DNA from: Fasciola hepatica
Taxonomy: Eukaryota; Platyhelminthes; Trematoda; Plagiorchiida; Fasciolidae
Length of the DNA stretch: 64,000 nt
Assembly (NCBI GenBank): GCA_948099385.1
Contig: CANUEZ040000113.1
Span: forward strand, 9,994,501 to 10,058,500
Reading direction: 5' to 3'
The notes beneath the pieces are model-generated. The model was not told the origin of the DNA. It saw only the letters and a list, made by a program, of their open reading frames with translations, and did no database searches. Positions 35,746-47,824 of the stretch are shown here, piece by piece; positions within the stretch are counted from its first letter, which is position 1, and every line of letters starts with the position of its first letter. The position numbers and the translations under genes are program-made.

Positions 35746-36210
35746 TATACTTGAATTCCGCAATGCATTTCTTGAAGTTATTGTGATTTTGTAATTGTTT
35801 GTTGACTATCCAACGTGTCTATTAGAACGACAATATCATTCGCAAGCTCAAGTTTGCTATGCTTGTATCCTGGGTTAGATTTGTTTTTTTGAATTGTTTA
35901 AGACATAAACATATTGCAGTTCACCTGGTATATGCAGCAGCACTCCAAGACAGCGGTGGTGAATGTGGACACAGAAAGCTTTTTTGAGCCGGCCTTTATT
36001 CGCGACACTTTTGTGAAAATGTACAACAATAAAAGGTTTTTCTATTATTCAGGAAACCCATTGGGTTGTTTTCTCCCTGTGAAAAAAAGGTCTTGGTATT
36101 GAGTAGTTTAGGGTCGAATGTCATGGAAGCCGAACAAATTGGTCTATGACAGTTTGCATTGCTGTAAACATTTGCCGCAGCAGCAACAGTTTCGATGTTC
36201 TCCACTATAG

Positions 36211-36323
36211 CTTGCCCGTACTACCTAGATCGGCATGATAAGGAACCAAACGAAATCATTCAGGGAAGTCGAGAAGTCATGCATCTCGATTCCACTTACA
36301 TGGCTTGTCCCTCCATCCTTGGA
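36211..36323 (+). CDS. Candidate internal exon, unknown protein
   Basis: An acceptor (GTTCTCCACTATAG|C) and a donor (CTTGGA|GTATATG) bound two bases plus 37 codons. The peptide includes CPYYLDRHDKEPNEIIQGS. The opposite strand is open across the same stretch, so strand assignment is uncertain. No family is recognised. Confidence 0.22.
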
Positions 36324-37937
36324 GTATATGTGACAAGTGGGTTCTTTCTTGGGTCCACCTGTTGCGTTGTCAACATGTTCCACTATCAAATTTGAAGCGA
36401 TATTATCGCGTGGCCATCGTGCTCCCTTGAGAAAACTCACAGGATTTACATTATTCGCGAAAAAAGAAATGCTTTGGTAAAGAAGAAGGTAGATTCTATA
36501 CTAAAAGTAAACTTGTGTTGCGCTTTCGACATTACCTAGTCACATCCAGGCAATGAGCCTAAATAAGGTATTTACCCAGAAGTTTGAGCCAATCTCATTG
36601 GGACTTTGACCTTGTTCTTGATAGTTCAGAACACAACCTACAAAACGTTTCATATTTGGATGGGTTTGTTTTTGTCATATTTTAGTCTGGTTCATTTTTC
36701 ATAGTGTTAAATCGAGTTCGTTTTGTAGATGATACACCAAAAGCTCATAGAATATTATATTCCATGTGCAGAAAACACTGATTGACAATAATTCTGCCAA
36801 TTGTGTTGAACCTTTCCAAATTTTGGACTCCACTCAGAAATCTATGATTTTTTTCAAATATCTGTGATTGCATAAGTGGTGATGATTATCTGAGGTTGCA
36901 CGAGATTAACAGTCTTCGTAAAATCCAGATTCAGTTGTGCCTTCCACGATCGAAGAATACCGAGTTTGTTAAATAAACACCACAAGCACAAAACGAGTTA
37001 TCTGAACACGAAAATGCATTTTTGTTTAATTTGATAGGTGATAACATGAAACACACGAAAATCGTAATTCTTCTGTGATATGACACAATAGTATTTTTAT
37101 TTTTATTATTTCAATCGGTACGATCGAAGATTAACCACATCCAAACAACAGTCAAAATAGAGCAACAAGTTGTAGCTTAGGTTCGCAGTTGCATTTTATT
37201 TCTCAATATTCTATATTTTCTGCATCTACTGATTCGTGAAATCGAGGAAACAGAATGGTGTTCTGAGGATCGGAATACCACATGCTGTGCACCATATTCC
37301 ATTTTAATTGCTGAAGAGGTGTGCATAGGCTGAAGAGACTTAAGAAGGATTGATAAAGAGATAATCTATTCGCGTCAACGATTATCCCCTAAATGAAGCC
37401 ATTTTGTCGCTAAACCCAAGCTGGCTCATCTTGCTGGAAGCCGGTAACACACGTTGATGCTCGGAACTGATATCTCGAACCCAAATATTTGCAAAGTTAT
37501 GGGGTAGGATGGAGGTAGGTTAAAGCCCTAGCTAGTTTAGAAAACGTCGAATTTGAGCTCATCCTCATGTGTATGATCAAGGAGTCCGGTGTCAGAGGAG
37601 ATCAACCGCATATGGTTGTTTAGCAGCTCATAATGAACTCTCATTCGATCCCAACTGGTTGAATTATAAGAGCACGTAAGTTGACGGCATTTACGCCTAC
37701 TGAATTCACCCCAAAAATGTGATATCATTTTATTTCTAAGCTGCAGTTAGATTTTCACCATGGCCACTCGTAAAGGAGAAACAGTCCCGAATTAGGTGAT
37801 GCGGCCCTATTTGATTCCTGAATAAGAATACTTCGTGAACTAGCCAAAATATTGGTCTATCTTCTCATGCACGTATTGCACACACAATCGAAAATATCTC
37901 AATCACGTTCGGCACATCACAATCATCAATCAATTGA
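36324..37937. other. Mostly no gene; one alternative last exon (minus) at 37537-37699
   Basis: On the minus strand TTGGGGTGAATTCAG|T opens 54 codons ending TAA (peptide RRKCRQLTCSYNSTSWDRM...). It would be phase-compatible with a donor CATCAG|GTCTTC inside 37938-38104. It may therefore be an alternative 3' end of the gene model at 37938-41456. Confidence 0.25.
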
Positions 37938-39951
37938 TCAATCCAAGTGTTCATCAACCAAGTCTCTTAAAATCCGTGAAAGCTTATCGTGGAAGCCGTC
38001 AGAAGACCTGATGGTATCAGTAATAGGTGAAAGCAGAAAGGCTTTCGATAAATGTACGTGGTTGTAACTACGACTCTTACTGTTGGCTGATTTTCCACGT
38101 ATATCTATATGAGAAATAAATTGTATTGTTCTATGTGAACCACCGGTGAGCGGATAAAATATACTCAACTGGATAGCATCGGTTGACTCAGCAGTGGGTT
38201 TTTCTCAACCGTACGTTGGCCTATAGATTAGGAATAATTTTTGGGACAAACACTCTGTAGGGATTCTTCAAAACATGATCCGTTTGTTTTTCACTGTACG
38301 TAAATGTGCATCAAATTCTGTTGTATACCTCCATGAATGAATGATCTTCCGTCGAATTCTGTTGTTTCATCTCAGTTTCACCAAAGCTGAGGTTGCCTTA
38401 TTCATTAAAGGCTTTTCAGACTTTACGATTTACTTGCGTATGGGACATGAGTCCATGACATTCAGAACATTTAGTTTAACTATCCGATTCCGGATGATTT
38501 TGTGCAGGCTGGTGAATGAATCGTGTCAAATAATTGGTGTCCTTCAAACACAAGTTCACATAAACAGCGATTGTGAGACTTTCACACAGTTAGATGCTAG
38601 TCACAAGAAATGAAATAAGTTTAGAGTGATTGATCGGAGACAGCAGTTTATAATTATACCAGAGTAAATGACTTCACGAGCTGAAGCTATTTGACAGGAC
38701 AACGTACGGAGGGCATAAATTGTAGACATCATACATCCTTCCGCGGAAACACATGTGGTGAACAGGTAATAACCGTTTTTTGCGTTGTATCGGTGAAGAA
38801 ACAGGATAGGTCGGTCTAGAAAACCAGAACAGAGAACATCGAGGACTAGGACGGCGTATGCTTTACATAAGTTGTTTTTCGAGACATTATTTGCACGCAA
38901 CCCTTTTTTCTTGATTCCATCAAATAAATTAGGAAGAAATAATAAGTAAGCAGAATGGTAAATACGCGCACCAGTAGTTATTTTGTGACCGACTGAGTAA
39001 ACTACTAACTGGCATGCTCCATTGAATCAGTCATATGAATCCGTTATTTCTTTATTTTATTTCGTATTCTGAGCCCACTCCTTTAAATTGGTATTCAGAG
39101 TACTGGTTGTTCGTGTTTGGTGCAAATAATTACCGAGCTAACTACTCAAGTATTTGCATGGAAAGACCAACCACATTTCCTTAGCCCATGAGTAGAATCA
39201 CCAACCTTATCTATTAGAATACACCGAGCATAAATGTAGACCGCCTGTTTGTATTATGATATACGTGTGAGCGAAAACAGAGATAGATCATCCAAATCAA
39301 AAATGTGTACCTTGCTTTCAAAGCAGATGGCGTGATCATACTCGTAATTATATTGGGTTAGATCGAATTGAGGCCTCATTGGCTCACCTTTGCAGTTACT
39401 TTTTAAAATGAATAACGCCACACCTTTCTGATACAATGCAATTTTCGGCACAGAGTTGTTTACCAAGTCCACTGCTTTTGACTTCCAAAGAAGGTGAAGA
39501 AAAACAAAGGGTTCACATAATTAGCTAGTTCCGAAGCGACGAGTGATGTACACAGTTTCAAGCCTGGTCTAATGAATGCATTCATTTTCCCGTCGAAAGG
39601 GTCTTAAAGATAATAAGGTACAATCTACATTCTACGTTATGCAGTTCGTCACACATTGTTGGCATGCATCTTAAAATCGGAAACCATGGATGCATTGTTT
39701 ATTTGTTTCATCCCTGTTAGGAATCGTCAGCTACAGGTCATTTCCACCAAGCTGTCATTGGAGCTCGAACCTGAAGTCAGTGATTGTGAATGGATCGCCC
39801 AACCGTCAGACCACTAGAGATGGTTCTTGAAGATTTGATGAAAATCTGCTCTGTATGATGTCACACTCTCTTCCCACTGATTCTCAGTGGTAGCCAATCA
39901 TTTCCCTCACAGCGATCGACGGAAGATGTTTTCGTCAAGGCCTATGTACGA

Positions 39952-39991
<40 letters not shown>

Positions 39992-41456
39992 GGGTCCAAA
40001 AACAAATCGTAATATGCTGAGAAGAGAACAGGATCTCTAAAACCCAAGGCTCTTCAAAAAAGTTAATTTCTGTTTATTGAAATCGAAGGATGTTATGCAC
40101 AGTGACTGATCGAGACTTGTAAATGAGTAGTCAGAAATGCCGTTGGTGAAACAAAGGTTTTGGCTGGGGCAAAATGTAGAACAGGGGTCAGAAAATGGGG
40201 CCTAAAACAGATGTCAATACAATTGATCTTCACTGTATTCAAATGAAATATGAGTTGCCAACATTGAGTTGCTTACAATGAATACGAGTGATAAACTCAC
40301 TTCCCAAGTTTATTGCTTTTACAGGTTGATAATCCCGGAAACCACCACACTCAGCAATCAGGACAACATCGTCTTTTTCTCTGTGCAATCAAGTTTCCTG
40401 GGCTAGAAAAGCCACGAAATCTTTGATCAGTTTTTCAAGGTGATATTGAGTTCTCTATCACGTTCTTCTGATAGTGAACGAACCTTTGGGGGCAACACTG
40501 ATGAAGTCGGTTTCCTGAGAGTGGTACTCTTTTAGGAAGTTGGTCTTCAATCTGAATAGTGCTTTTACGAGTGCTCACTAAAATTCCCAAACAGACATCT
40601 AACAGGATTTTTGACTACATAAGAAAATACTCGGGACTCGTTTTGAAGCTCGAGGAAGCTTGGGACATTCAAACTATAGCTTGTTTCTGTCTATATTTCG
40701 CTTTGGAAGTTAATTCAACTCCGGAAATGTAGGAAAAAGTAGGTGTCCTCCGTAAATGACGAACAACGGCACAGCTGTAGTAGGATTGAGGCCGGTATTC
40801 AAGGATTCAGCCACCTGAAATGAAAATCAGCAACATTGTATTCTGTCATAACTTCACAAAACGAAATTGTCAACCGAGAAAATACTTTATTTGTTCCTGA
40901 CATTATGCATGTGTTGTTTCCCTTCGACTCGGGTAATCTAGTTTACTGGCCACGCTGAAACTCGTAATCGTTTAACTAGCACTCACTGGGCAGATGGTAA
41001 TCTTCGGTGTACTGTTGTATTAATTTTTGGGTTATCAATTGTAACATTCATATCGTGGCTCACAAAAACGATGTTGTTGGCTTTGCTTTCATAGAACAAT
41101 TTGCCAATCATTTTGTTGACAGGGAAAACTCAATGACGAGCGAATACAATTATTGTCAGTGGTCAAGATGAGAACTGAGAATTCCAATTACTCGTATGTG
41201 TTTGCCGGAGAATACGGGTCATCAAGAACACGGGAGTGTGCATTCGTTAATGCCGTACACATGATTGTTGTGTTGTATTACCGGTATTGGCTGATCTTCT
41301 AATGGTATTTAGTCCAATCCTGCTGGCGTTTAAATACAGATAGCGGGTACTCGCTACTTTATCATAGAATATGGCGCATCCTTTGAATGGGTCGTTCTTA
41401 TTCCTCATTAGCGTGTCGATATTTAATGTGACATCAGAATCCGTGGACCTTTCCAT
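37938..41456 (-). CDS. Four-exon gene model, 193-residue unknown protein
   Basis: The exons on the minus strand are 41456-41282 (ATG start MERSTDSDVTLNIDTL), 39471-39388, 38815-38660 and 38104-37938 (TGA stop). Donors are ACCG|GTAATA, AAAG|GTGAGCC and TCTG|GTATAA. Acceptors are AAAAGCAG|T, GGTTTTCTAG|A and TTCTCATATAG|A. All three introns fall in phase 1 and the summed exon length is a multiple of three (582 nt). The peptide alternates hydrophobic strands (YQKGVALFILKSNCK, RPILFLHRYNAKNGYYLF) with a helical C-terminus (FHDKLSRILRDLVDEHLD). It has no signal peptide. No family is recognised. Introns hold an AT microsatellite and a SINE-like sequence. The model is the most internally consistent spliced candidate in the window, but it is still ab initio. 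Confidence 0.33.
39755..39825 (-). mobile_element. tRNA-derived SINE-like promoter boxes
   Basis: On the minus strand an A-box-like CTAGTGGTCTGACGGTTGGG (39798-39818) is followed about 45 nt later by a B-box-like GGTTCGAGCTCC (39760-39771). The spacing is right for a tRNA-type internal promoter. A convincing cloverleaf was not drawn. Confidence 0.35.
39955..39987. repeat. (AT)n microsatellite, about 16 units
   Basis: An uninterrupted AT dinucleotide run lies inside the first intron of the 37938-41456 model. Confidence 0.97.
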
Positions 41457-41695
41457 AACTTGCCGACGTCGAACTCAGTTTAGGCGAACGTGCATTGCAG
41501 TGTTCGTCACACCTGAATGTGTTTTTCGAGTGGGACTGTATCAATATCCCACATTACACAGGCTGCTTCTCTGGACGTGAACATGTTCAAACTTTAGTTA
41601 GTAGTAAGCCAGTGCAAATAGCGAGTGCATTATAACTTTAGGGAACTACCAGTGAATAACTAGGTGAAGATTTGTACATGGTTTCTGAGTGGCAG

Positions 41696-41895
41696 ACAAC
41701 ACAAATTGCTGTAGCGAAACGTTTTGGCGTTTTGCAGTGAATCGTGCAGACTTTGATCGCAAACAAGGCTCTGTTATAAGATCATGTCTGTGTAATCCCC
41801 ACTATGCGATGCTATCATTTAGAAAGGGAGTAGAATCTGATGAATTAAATCAAGCCACTTTCCCGTGGTTGTTTAAGATGTGTGAAACAATATGA
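41696..41895 (+). CDS. Candidate terminal exon, unknown protein
   Basis: An acceptor (GTTTCTGAGTGGCAG|A) opens two bases plus 66 codons ending TGA at 41893-41895. The peptide has four cysteines and basic patches (NTNCCSETFWRFAVNRADF, RSCLCNPHYAMLSF). It lies head-to-head with the start of the minus-strand gene model at 41456. No family is recognised and no upstream partner is found. Confidence 0.25.
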
Positions 41896-42360
41896 AAAAA
41901 TGGGCATAGGGGAAAGTGTGATCTGTGAGAATAACAATAACTTTGCTGCTACCCAAAACAGGGCTGAATTTAAAGACTCAAATTTGGTTCAAATGCTAAA
42001 AAATAATTTTTGCTTTTCGATGCCTTGTACTAAGTGAGATTTACTGTATTTTACCGTTCATAGAATTTATGACGAACACCAAGGCCTATTGAAAGAAGTA
42101 ACAAATTTTGAGCTACTGGTTGGTTTGGACAGCAGCAGATTTTGAGACTCGTTATATGGCCCGAAACATGATGGGAAGAAGAATCGGATATAATATATCA
42201 AGATGCATATTTTTTTAGTAAATACACATTATATTCCGTACAACAGGCTGTTATGAAAAGACTGCTCTTAGTGTGAGCCAAGCGATTTCTTTAAAAGAAA
42301 AAGACAGTTTATAGTGGATCCGTGAGTTCTTGTCACTCATCGTAGCACCACAAACTGGTT

Positions 42361-43735
42361 GGAAAAACAACTCACATAGCCTGTTGGAATGTCAGGACGT
42401 TGCTGGACGTCATCAGTAAGTACATCACAATGCGGACTCTATAAGACTTTGACGTAGACATTGCTTGCCTTTCCGAAGTCCGCTTGCCCAAATCAGGTAC
42501 ATCTTATAGGCTCTATCATAGTGACTCGAAAGTCAACTCCGGTCTCTACGGTGTCGCGCTTACTTTGAACAAAGCAGCTAATGATGGAATATTCTCTTGG
42601 GAACCAATCTCATCCAGACTCTCCTTGGCACGTTTTAAAGGCTCCCTGCACGAGTTGACGGTGATTGCGATCTATGCTCCAACCAATTCGGATGATGACG
42701 AAACCAAAGACAAATTCTACAATAACTTGCAGGAAATAATCAACCGGACTGCGAAGCGCGACGTGTTTTTCATCGCAGGAGATTGGAACGCTCGCACATT
42801 TACGGCCGATGAATCCACTCGCCATATTCTTGGAAAATTCGGTCTTGGTAAGCGCTGCGAGAACGGTGGCCGATTGATTGGTTTAGCCGACATCAACACT
42901 CGATTTCAACACCCCAAGAAGAACCCAGTCACGTGGTACTATAGTGACGGTCACATTGCACACCAACTCGACCACATCCTGGTGAGAGCCCGTTGGGTTT
43001 TGTCTGTGGAGGATTGCCGAGCATACACAGATGCAAAAACGGACAATACAAACGGCAACGACAATGTCCTCCTACGCGCGTGGTTCAAAGTTCATCTGTT
43101 TACACGTGCTAGTGTCTGCGCCCTCCCGGATAAACGTTGATGTCCTAGAAAATCCAGAGAAATGAAAAGCGTTATCTCGAGCAATCACAACCTGACTTAT
43201 CAACACAACCAACACACAAGCAGACTAAGTTTCTGTGGAAAGGCAGTGGACTCGAGTGAAAACGACAATCAAGGAAGCCGCTTGGACAGTACTGGGGAGA
43301 ACAAAAGGGCGGACGAAACATAGATCTCGAAGAGCACGCTCCAGTAGTCAAACAAAATACACGAAGCCCGACTGGCAGGTAGAGAAAAAAACGCCGCAGA
43401 CTGCAACGAGAGACCACACGCTCCGACGAGGCTTATCGCAAAAGATACTGGATAGAAATAGGTGAAAAAACGGAGACCGCGTCCGAAAATGGTGACTTAG
43501 GTAAACTGCTCCGCCTTATTTGCAACGCCTTTAATAGGTTCTGCAAACGAAATTTCCTTATTCGTCAGACGGCAGGAAACCTGATACCCGAATAGAGTAA
43601 GAAAATGGACCGATGGGTCGAACACTTTGGTCAGCTGCTCAACCGGCCTAGAGACCACCGAACGGACCAACTAATATCAACCCCTCCAGTCCAGTGCGAA
43701 AGCAACTTACACTTACATTGATCTTCGGGGCTTTC
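42361..43735 (+). pseudogene. LINE relic E (RTE-like): nearly full endonuclease plus pre-RT linker
   Basis: One frame gives the whole apurinic-type endonuclease, broken only by a TAA near 42440. HIACWNVRTLLDVIS is near 42373, DIACLSEVRLPKSGTSY near 42456, LTVIAIYAPTN near 42658 and FFIAGDWNART near 42766. The last contains the catalytic Asp and Asn. HQLDHILVRARW follows near 42963. At the final catalytic box, where SDH is expected, it reads NDN at about 43060. A frameshift near 43100 moves the continuing linker to another frame (SVERQWTRVKTTIKEAAWTV), and a further piece near 43495-43640 fits the segment just before RT. RT itself is missing. This is the best-preserved transposon frame in the window. 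Confidence 0.9.
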
Positions 43736-44275
43736 CTGTCTGACCGCACAGAAGCGTGATTCCACGCCACCTGTTTTTGATATTTCGGGAGATTAGGAAC
43801 TGTCCAAAGGAGTTGTCACCAAGTCGTGTAATCTCAGATTTTATCAACAGCAAGAATCGACGTTTTTCAGATGTTTTGCATCTTATAAGCTGATTCCTTC
43901 TTCATGCGTAGTTGCTTCAGGTTTGTAGAAACTACTCTTTCAGAGTGGAAGAAAACGGTTACTATAAGATAACAAGTATTGAAAATCCGCCTATTTACTA
44001 ATGTTGCAAAATTTACGGAAAAGTACCAGAGCGAACAGTATTTTAACCAACACGTAAAAACGGACAATGAGCAGCTGAGAAGTTATGTGTCCTACGTGGG
44101 AATGGTTCTTTGCATAAAGCATAATCGCTTGGAATGCATGTGCGATAAATGACCTCGGTGCGAATATACTTTAGGCCTAAGATGTAATAAGCAGTGGCCA
44201 CTGGTGCTGATGGGCCCACTCAGCTTGACAGAGAAAAGTTCTGGTTCGTTGGCCAAGATGGGGCCTAACTGGGAG
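43736..44275. other. No gene recognised
   Basis: Only short random-looking frames between two LINE relics of opposite orientation. Confidence 0.35.
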
Positions 44276-44720
44276 CTACCACGAATCGGTATGGCAGATA
44301 CTGAGATTAAAAGGTAAAAGGGGAATTTTTGATGCGTTAATAAAGTCTATAATGTGAAGATTCTCACGAAGCATGGGTACAATGAAAAGATCAAATGAAT
44401 CATAAAAAAATTTACCTGAGGCTTGTGGGCACTGTGGTGCTAAGTAAATTCTGTTGATGAGCACTTGATCGAAACGAGAGAATCTAAGGTGACAGGATAC
44501 AGCTGAACAATCGATGCCATCACATGAATAAGAGAAAATGACACAGGACAAGGCTAGCCACTTAGAACTGATGAACATGACCGCTCTGTCACCTTTTTTC
44601 TTTTCGTAATACATACGGTTTTGACGAAAGCAGGTGAACCCCTCTATTTGCACCACAGCGTCGTTCATACTGTTACTCAGCCAAGTTTCTTGTAAATATT
44701 GGTCACAAGCATTTCTAAAA
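44276..44720 (-). pseudogene. LINE relic F (Jockey/CR1-like): endonuclease N-terminal half
   Basis: On the minus strand the frame reads DQYLQETWLSNSMNDAVVQ and then GFTCFRQNRMYYEKKKGDRA. This fits the ETWL...GF..FR.DR...KGG signature of these endonucleases. It continues as IDCSAVSCHLRFSRF and RIYLAPQCPQASGKFFYDSF. The second half and RT are absent. Glycines of the GGG turn are replaced, so activity is unlikely. It lies just downstream of the exon candidate ending at 44803 on the same strand. Confidence 0.65.
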
Positions 44721-44802
44721 TTGCGTGCGATGAGCCGGTACGTAAGATCCTATAGCATGCCGAAAAAGGGAAGCAAAATAATACATATCACACTAGGAAC
44801 AG

Positions 44803-45296
44803 TCATACTGGTTGGCGCTGAGTATTTGAGAGCAACTTGCCAACCACCTCTTTTGCGTTTTCTTGCATGATTTTTCCCATTTCGGGATTCGGATAGTGGG
44901 CACACAATTCTGACCGAGCATGTGTTTCATCGATAGAACAAACAGCTTCAAATAGTTAGGAGTGTACAACATGCCGACGATGGTCTTAACAAAATAAGTA
45001 GTTGCGATTATTGTTATTCCAAGAGCGGACCAACAAGTAGCGCAGAATTTCATAGGGCGTGGTTCTCTTTTTTGTCCAAAAGAGTTTTATTGCCAGGTAT
45101 TCCGCAAGCACACGCTGCATAGTCCAGCTGGCGTTAGAGTTTACTGCACTTTGTGACAAAGGGTAACGCTGGGAGACAAAGATAGCAAGAGCGGAGTCGG
45201 AAAGCTCTTCTATGTACGCTTTTATTTGCAGCAGTGTTGTGCATGAGTACAACACTAGGAGGTGCAAGTACTTCTCAGCCATTCTACCAAATTGTA
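44803..45296 (-). CDS. Two terminal exons with a 45-nt intron, unknown protein
   Basis: Exon 45296-44991 (two bases, 101 codons, one base) contains AEKYLHLLVLYSCTTLLQIK and NASWTMQRVLAEYLAIKLF. The proposed intron 44990-44946 begins GTTAAG, has a CTAAC branch-like site and ends TTTGAAG. The last exon 44945-44803 reads VCSIDETHARSELCAHYPN and EMGKIMQENAKEVVGKLLSN, ending TGA. Phases match. The last exon is strongly helical and looks like a soluble alpha-helical repeat protein, but no family is assigned. The incoming acceptor GAAATGCAG|T is weak in pyrimidines. Very short introns are known in some flatworm genes. Confidence 0.33.
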
Positions 45297-45512
45297 CTGC
45301 ATTTCAATTGACGTTTTGGCAATGAGTTGATGATGAATAGAAAGCCACTGAAGTAGAATGAATTGAGATGTTGCAGATTTCATGGATGCCTTTATTCGAT
45401 TAAATGGCTTCACAAAATATGCAGCGGCAATGACAACTTTCACATTGTTCGATGTTGTACAACAGAAAGACCCGGACATGCATCGTACTTTCTATTCTAT
45501 TCTTCGGGTTAG

Positions 45513-45605
45513 GTCAGACAGTTACATGGTGTTCAGATTTTATCCATCTCGAATCCTTTTGCACAGTTTATTACCCTTTCCTGACCGAAATCATGCAATC
45601 CACCG
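45513..45605 (+). CDS. Candidate internal exon, phase 1-1
   Basis: A very good acceptor (CTATTCTTCGGGTTAG|G) and a donor (CCACCG|GTACTT) bound two bases, 30 codons and one base. The peptide (TVTWCSDFIHLESFCTVYYP) is aromatic with two cysteines. It lies antisense to the minus-strand exon set of 44.8-46.6 kb, so at most one of the two interpretations is likely here. Confidence 0.2.
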
Positions 45606-46167
45606 GTACTTTAAGTTTCGTGTATTTAGGCGTAGAAGATTCTATTTTGCTAGCTCGGTATTGGTAATACTTGAAAAAGCTTTGGCCTTTTGAGAAACTA
45701 CACAACCGTGATGTTATTCACGAAAATAAATCACTTTCTCTGAGGTAGAAAGCATATTCTGACATGAGAATAAACTCGTGTAACCCTTTCATTTCTAACC
45801 CAGCGGTATTTTGTGAAAGATCTTTAGCCAAGAGGCTCACATGGACTTATGAGAGTGTCACCTCAGGATGAGTAATTTGAACCTGATCTCAATCTAGTTT
45901 TCATCATGTTCTTTCCCACGAAAAAGGTATTTTCCAAAAACCTTTTGGTACTGGCCAGATTCCTATTAATGTCAATTGCTACGATTTTATCTATTAAGAG
46001 AACAGTACTCTTGTTCTGATTTTGATGAAATTATTTATCACTCCCATATTCTCACAATATGGTTCGGGGAGCTCAGGCTGGACAGCTGGTTTGTTGAGTA
46101 TGCTCTACTTTTCCAGTTTTCGATCGCTTATCAGATGCATTTGTATTTCTTTCTGAAATCACGGTAC

Positions 46168-46611
46168 CAGCACAAAATGTGAGTAATCTTTGAGTTGAAG
46201 AAAGACGCACGGCTTTCGCGCAATTCTGTCTCAAGCAGTGCTTTGGGATGCCAAAAATGTTCATATATCTTTATCAAAGAAGCTTGTCCAGCACAGTGTT
46301 CGTCGTATTCAAGAACAGACCTAATTTCCGATTGCTTTCTGTGATGATAACACAGGATCATTCATATTACAGCTGCTTCACAAACGAGAACCTCTTATCT
46401 GCTGTGTGATGCATTGAATAAACTCGGATAGCCTCAATCGTTACACGTTCTGATTATACTCAACCGGCTAACAGTTATGTGATTTGACTGAGTCCAAGTA
46501 CTGAAGTATCTGTGCATACTCATATCCAACACGTATTCACGGCATAAACCATTCCTGAACAGATCTGATAATTTTTCCCCTCCGAAGTGAATCTGGTATC
46601 TATGTTTGAGG
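46168..46611 (-). CDS. Two phase-matched exons, unknown protein
   Basis: Exon 46611-46465 (incoming phase 2, outgoing 2) encodes LKHRYQIHFGGEKLSDLFRN and ends near ITVS at donor AGCCG|GTTGAG. Exon 46338-46168 follows acceptor TATCATCACAG|A and encodes KQSEIRSVLEYDEHCAGQAS and IKIYEHFWHPKALLETEL, ending at donor GCTG|GTACC. The exons look coding and the phases match (2 into 2). They could be upstream parts of the gene that ends at 44803, but the phase of 45296 (incoming 1) requires an undetected exon between. No family is recognised. Confidence 0.3.
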
Positions 46612-47359
46612 CTTTTCACGACACACTAATGCGTCAGTAACTTTATTCGCATTAGCTAAAAGATTCGGTTGGGCAAGGCATTCCCTATCGATTTGCTCCT
46701 AAATGCATCTATTCGATCACTGTGAGTTGCCTGTCTCGGTTATTTCCGAATGCAACAGCACTTGCCTAAACAAAAAAGCATAGATTTATTTCTAAAACAG
46801 AGTGTATGCATATGAAATCCAAGCAGTCTGGAACTTCAATCTATCAACCAAAGTAATGGAGGGATGCTTTCACTTAAACTAAGAAACATAAAACATGACA
46901 GCTACCATCCTAACTGACTCAATAATAGCTCCCTTATTAGAGATTCTACACATGCACCTCAATTACTCCTGCCTTCTTTCATCACGCCTAAACTTACGGA
47001 ACCATAATACCGAGGTAACCAGTAACATTTGAGGAACTCCTTAATTATTAGCCTTTCAGATTACAAGACTGATTTGTGCTCATTGATAGATCATCTCTCT
47101 TCTGGCGAATCGCTTCATGAATTATTCGCTTGGTCAGTCGCCAACTTTTGACGTCTTATTTTCTGCTCGAAAACAGTTGTTAGTTGGTCTTCTTCTAACC
47201 AGAACAATTGGCGATAATTGTGAGACATGTTAAAACAGTTTTTGAAATAATAAATATGATGAAGAAAACAGTTGTACAACATTAGCCAACGGTCACTGGT
47301 GATTATATTGTCACACACCAATCTCTCTGAATCGCCTGCAGCAACTGTCTATGTCGACT
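46612..47359. other. No gene recognised
   Basis: AT-rich sequence with short frames only. Confidence 0.35.
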
Positions 47360-47565
47360 TTCGATGTACTCCATCTATATTTTGCTCTGCTTGTCCTGGT
47401 GTTTGGAGTGATCTGTTAGTCACCATGGCTGTGGTCATGAAAAAAAGTCTGCACCTGATTATTTATTATCTGATTGCATCACTAGTAGTATCAGATCTTC
47501 TGACGGTTCTAGGTCCAGTTCCATTAGCTGGCACTTTGGTATTTTACATGGGAACTATTTGCGCC
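47360..47565 (+). pseudogene. Rhodopsin-type GPCR fragment (TM1-TM2), frameshifted
   Basis: One frame near 47365-47410 reads LHLYFALLVLVFGVI, a typical TM1. A shift of frame at about 47410 continues as DLLVTMAVVMKKSLHL and then YYLIASLVVSDLLTVLG, the TM2 signature with the conserved Asp in the (A/V)SDLL context. Similarity fades after about 47562. It closely parallels the minus-strand fragment at 49650-49880, including a frame break at the same place at the end of TM1, so the two look like diverged copies of one receptor gene. The rest of the receptor is not recognised on this strand. Confidence 0.6.
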
Positions 47566-47824
47566 TCATTACCAATTATATGCTTTCTATTCCGCGATTA
47601 TGATACAACAGGATGCTGTCAATTTGGGGATAAGGACCGGTGTCGGGGGCAGGAATTTAACTCCATATTTGAAGACAAATCAATCTGGAGTAAGAAAACC
47701 TACAGAACCGAAACCGTCAACTGGCCTGTACCATTTCCATCAAAGCTTTTGCCAATTATTCAACGCTGCAATGGAGATAGAAGGGTTTTGAGTTCATCAT
47801 GATGATAGTCTGAATACATCGGTC

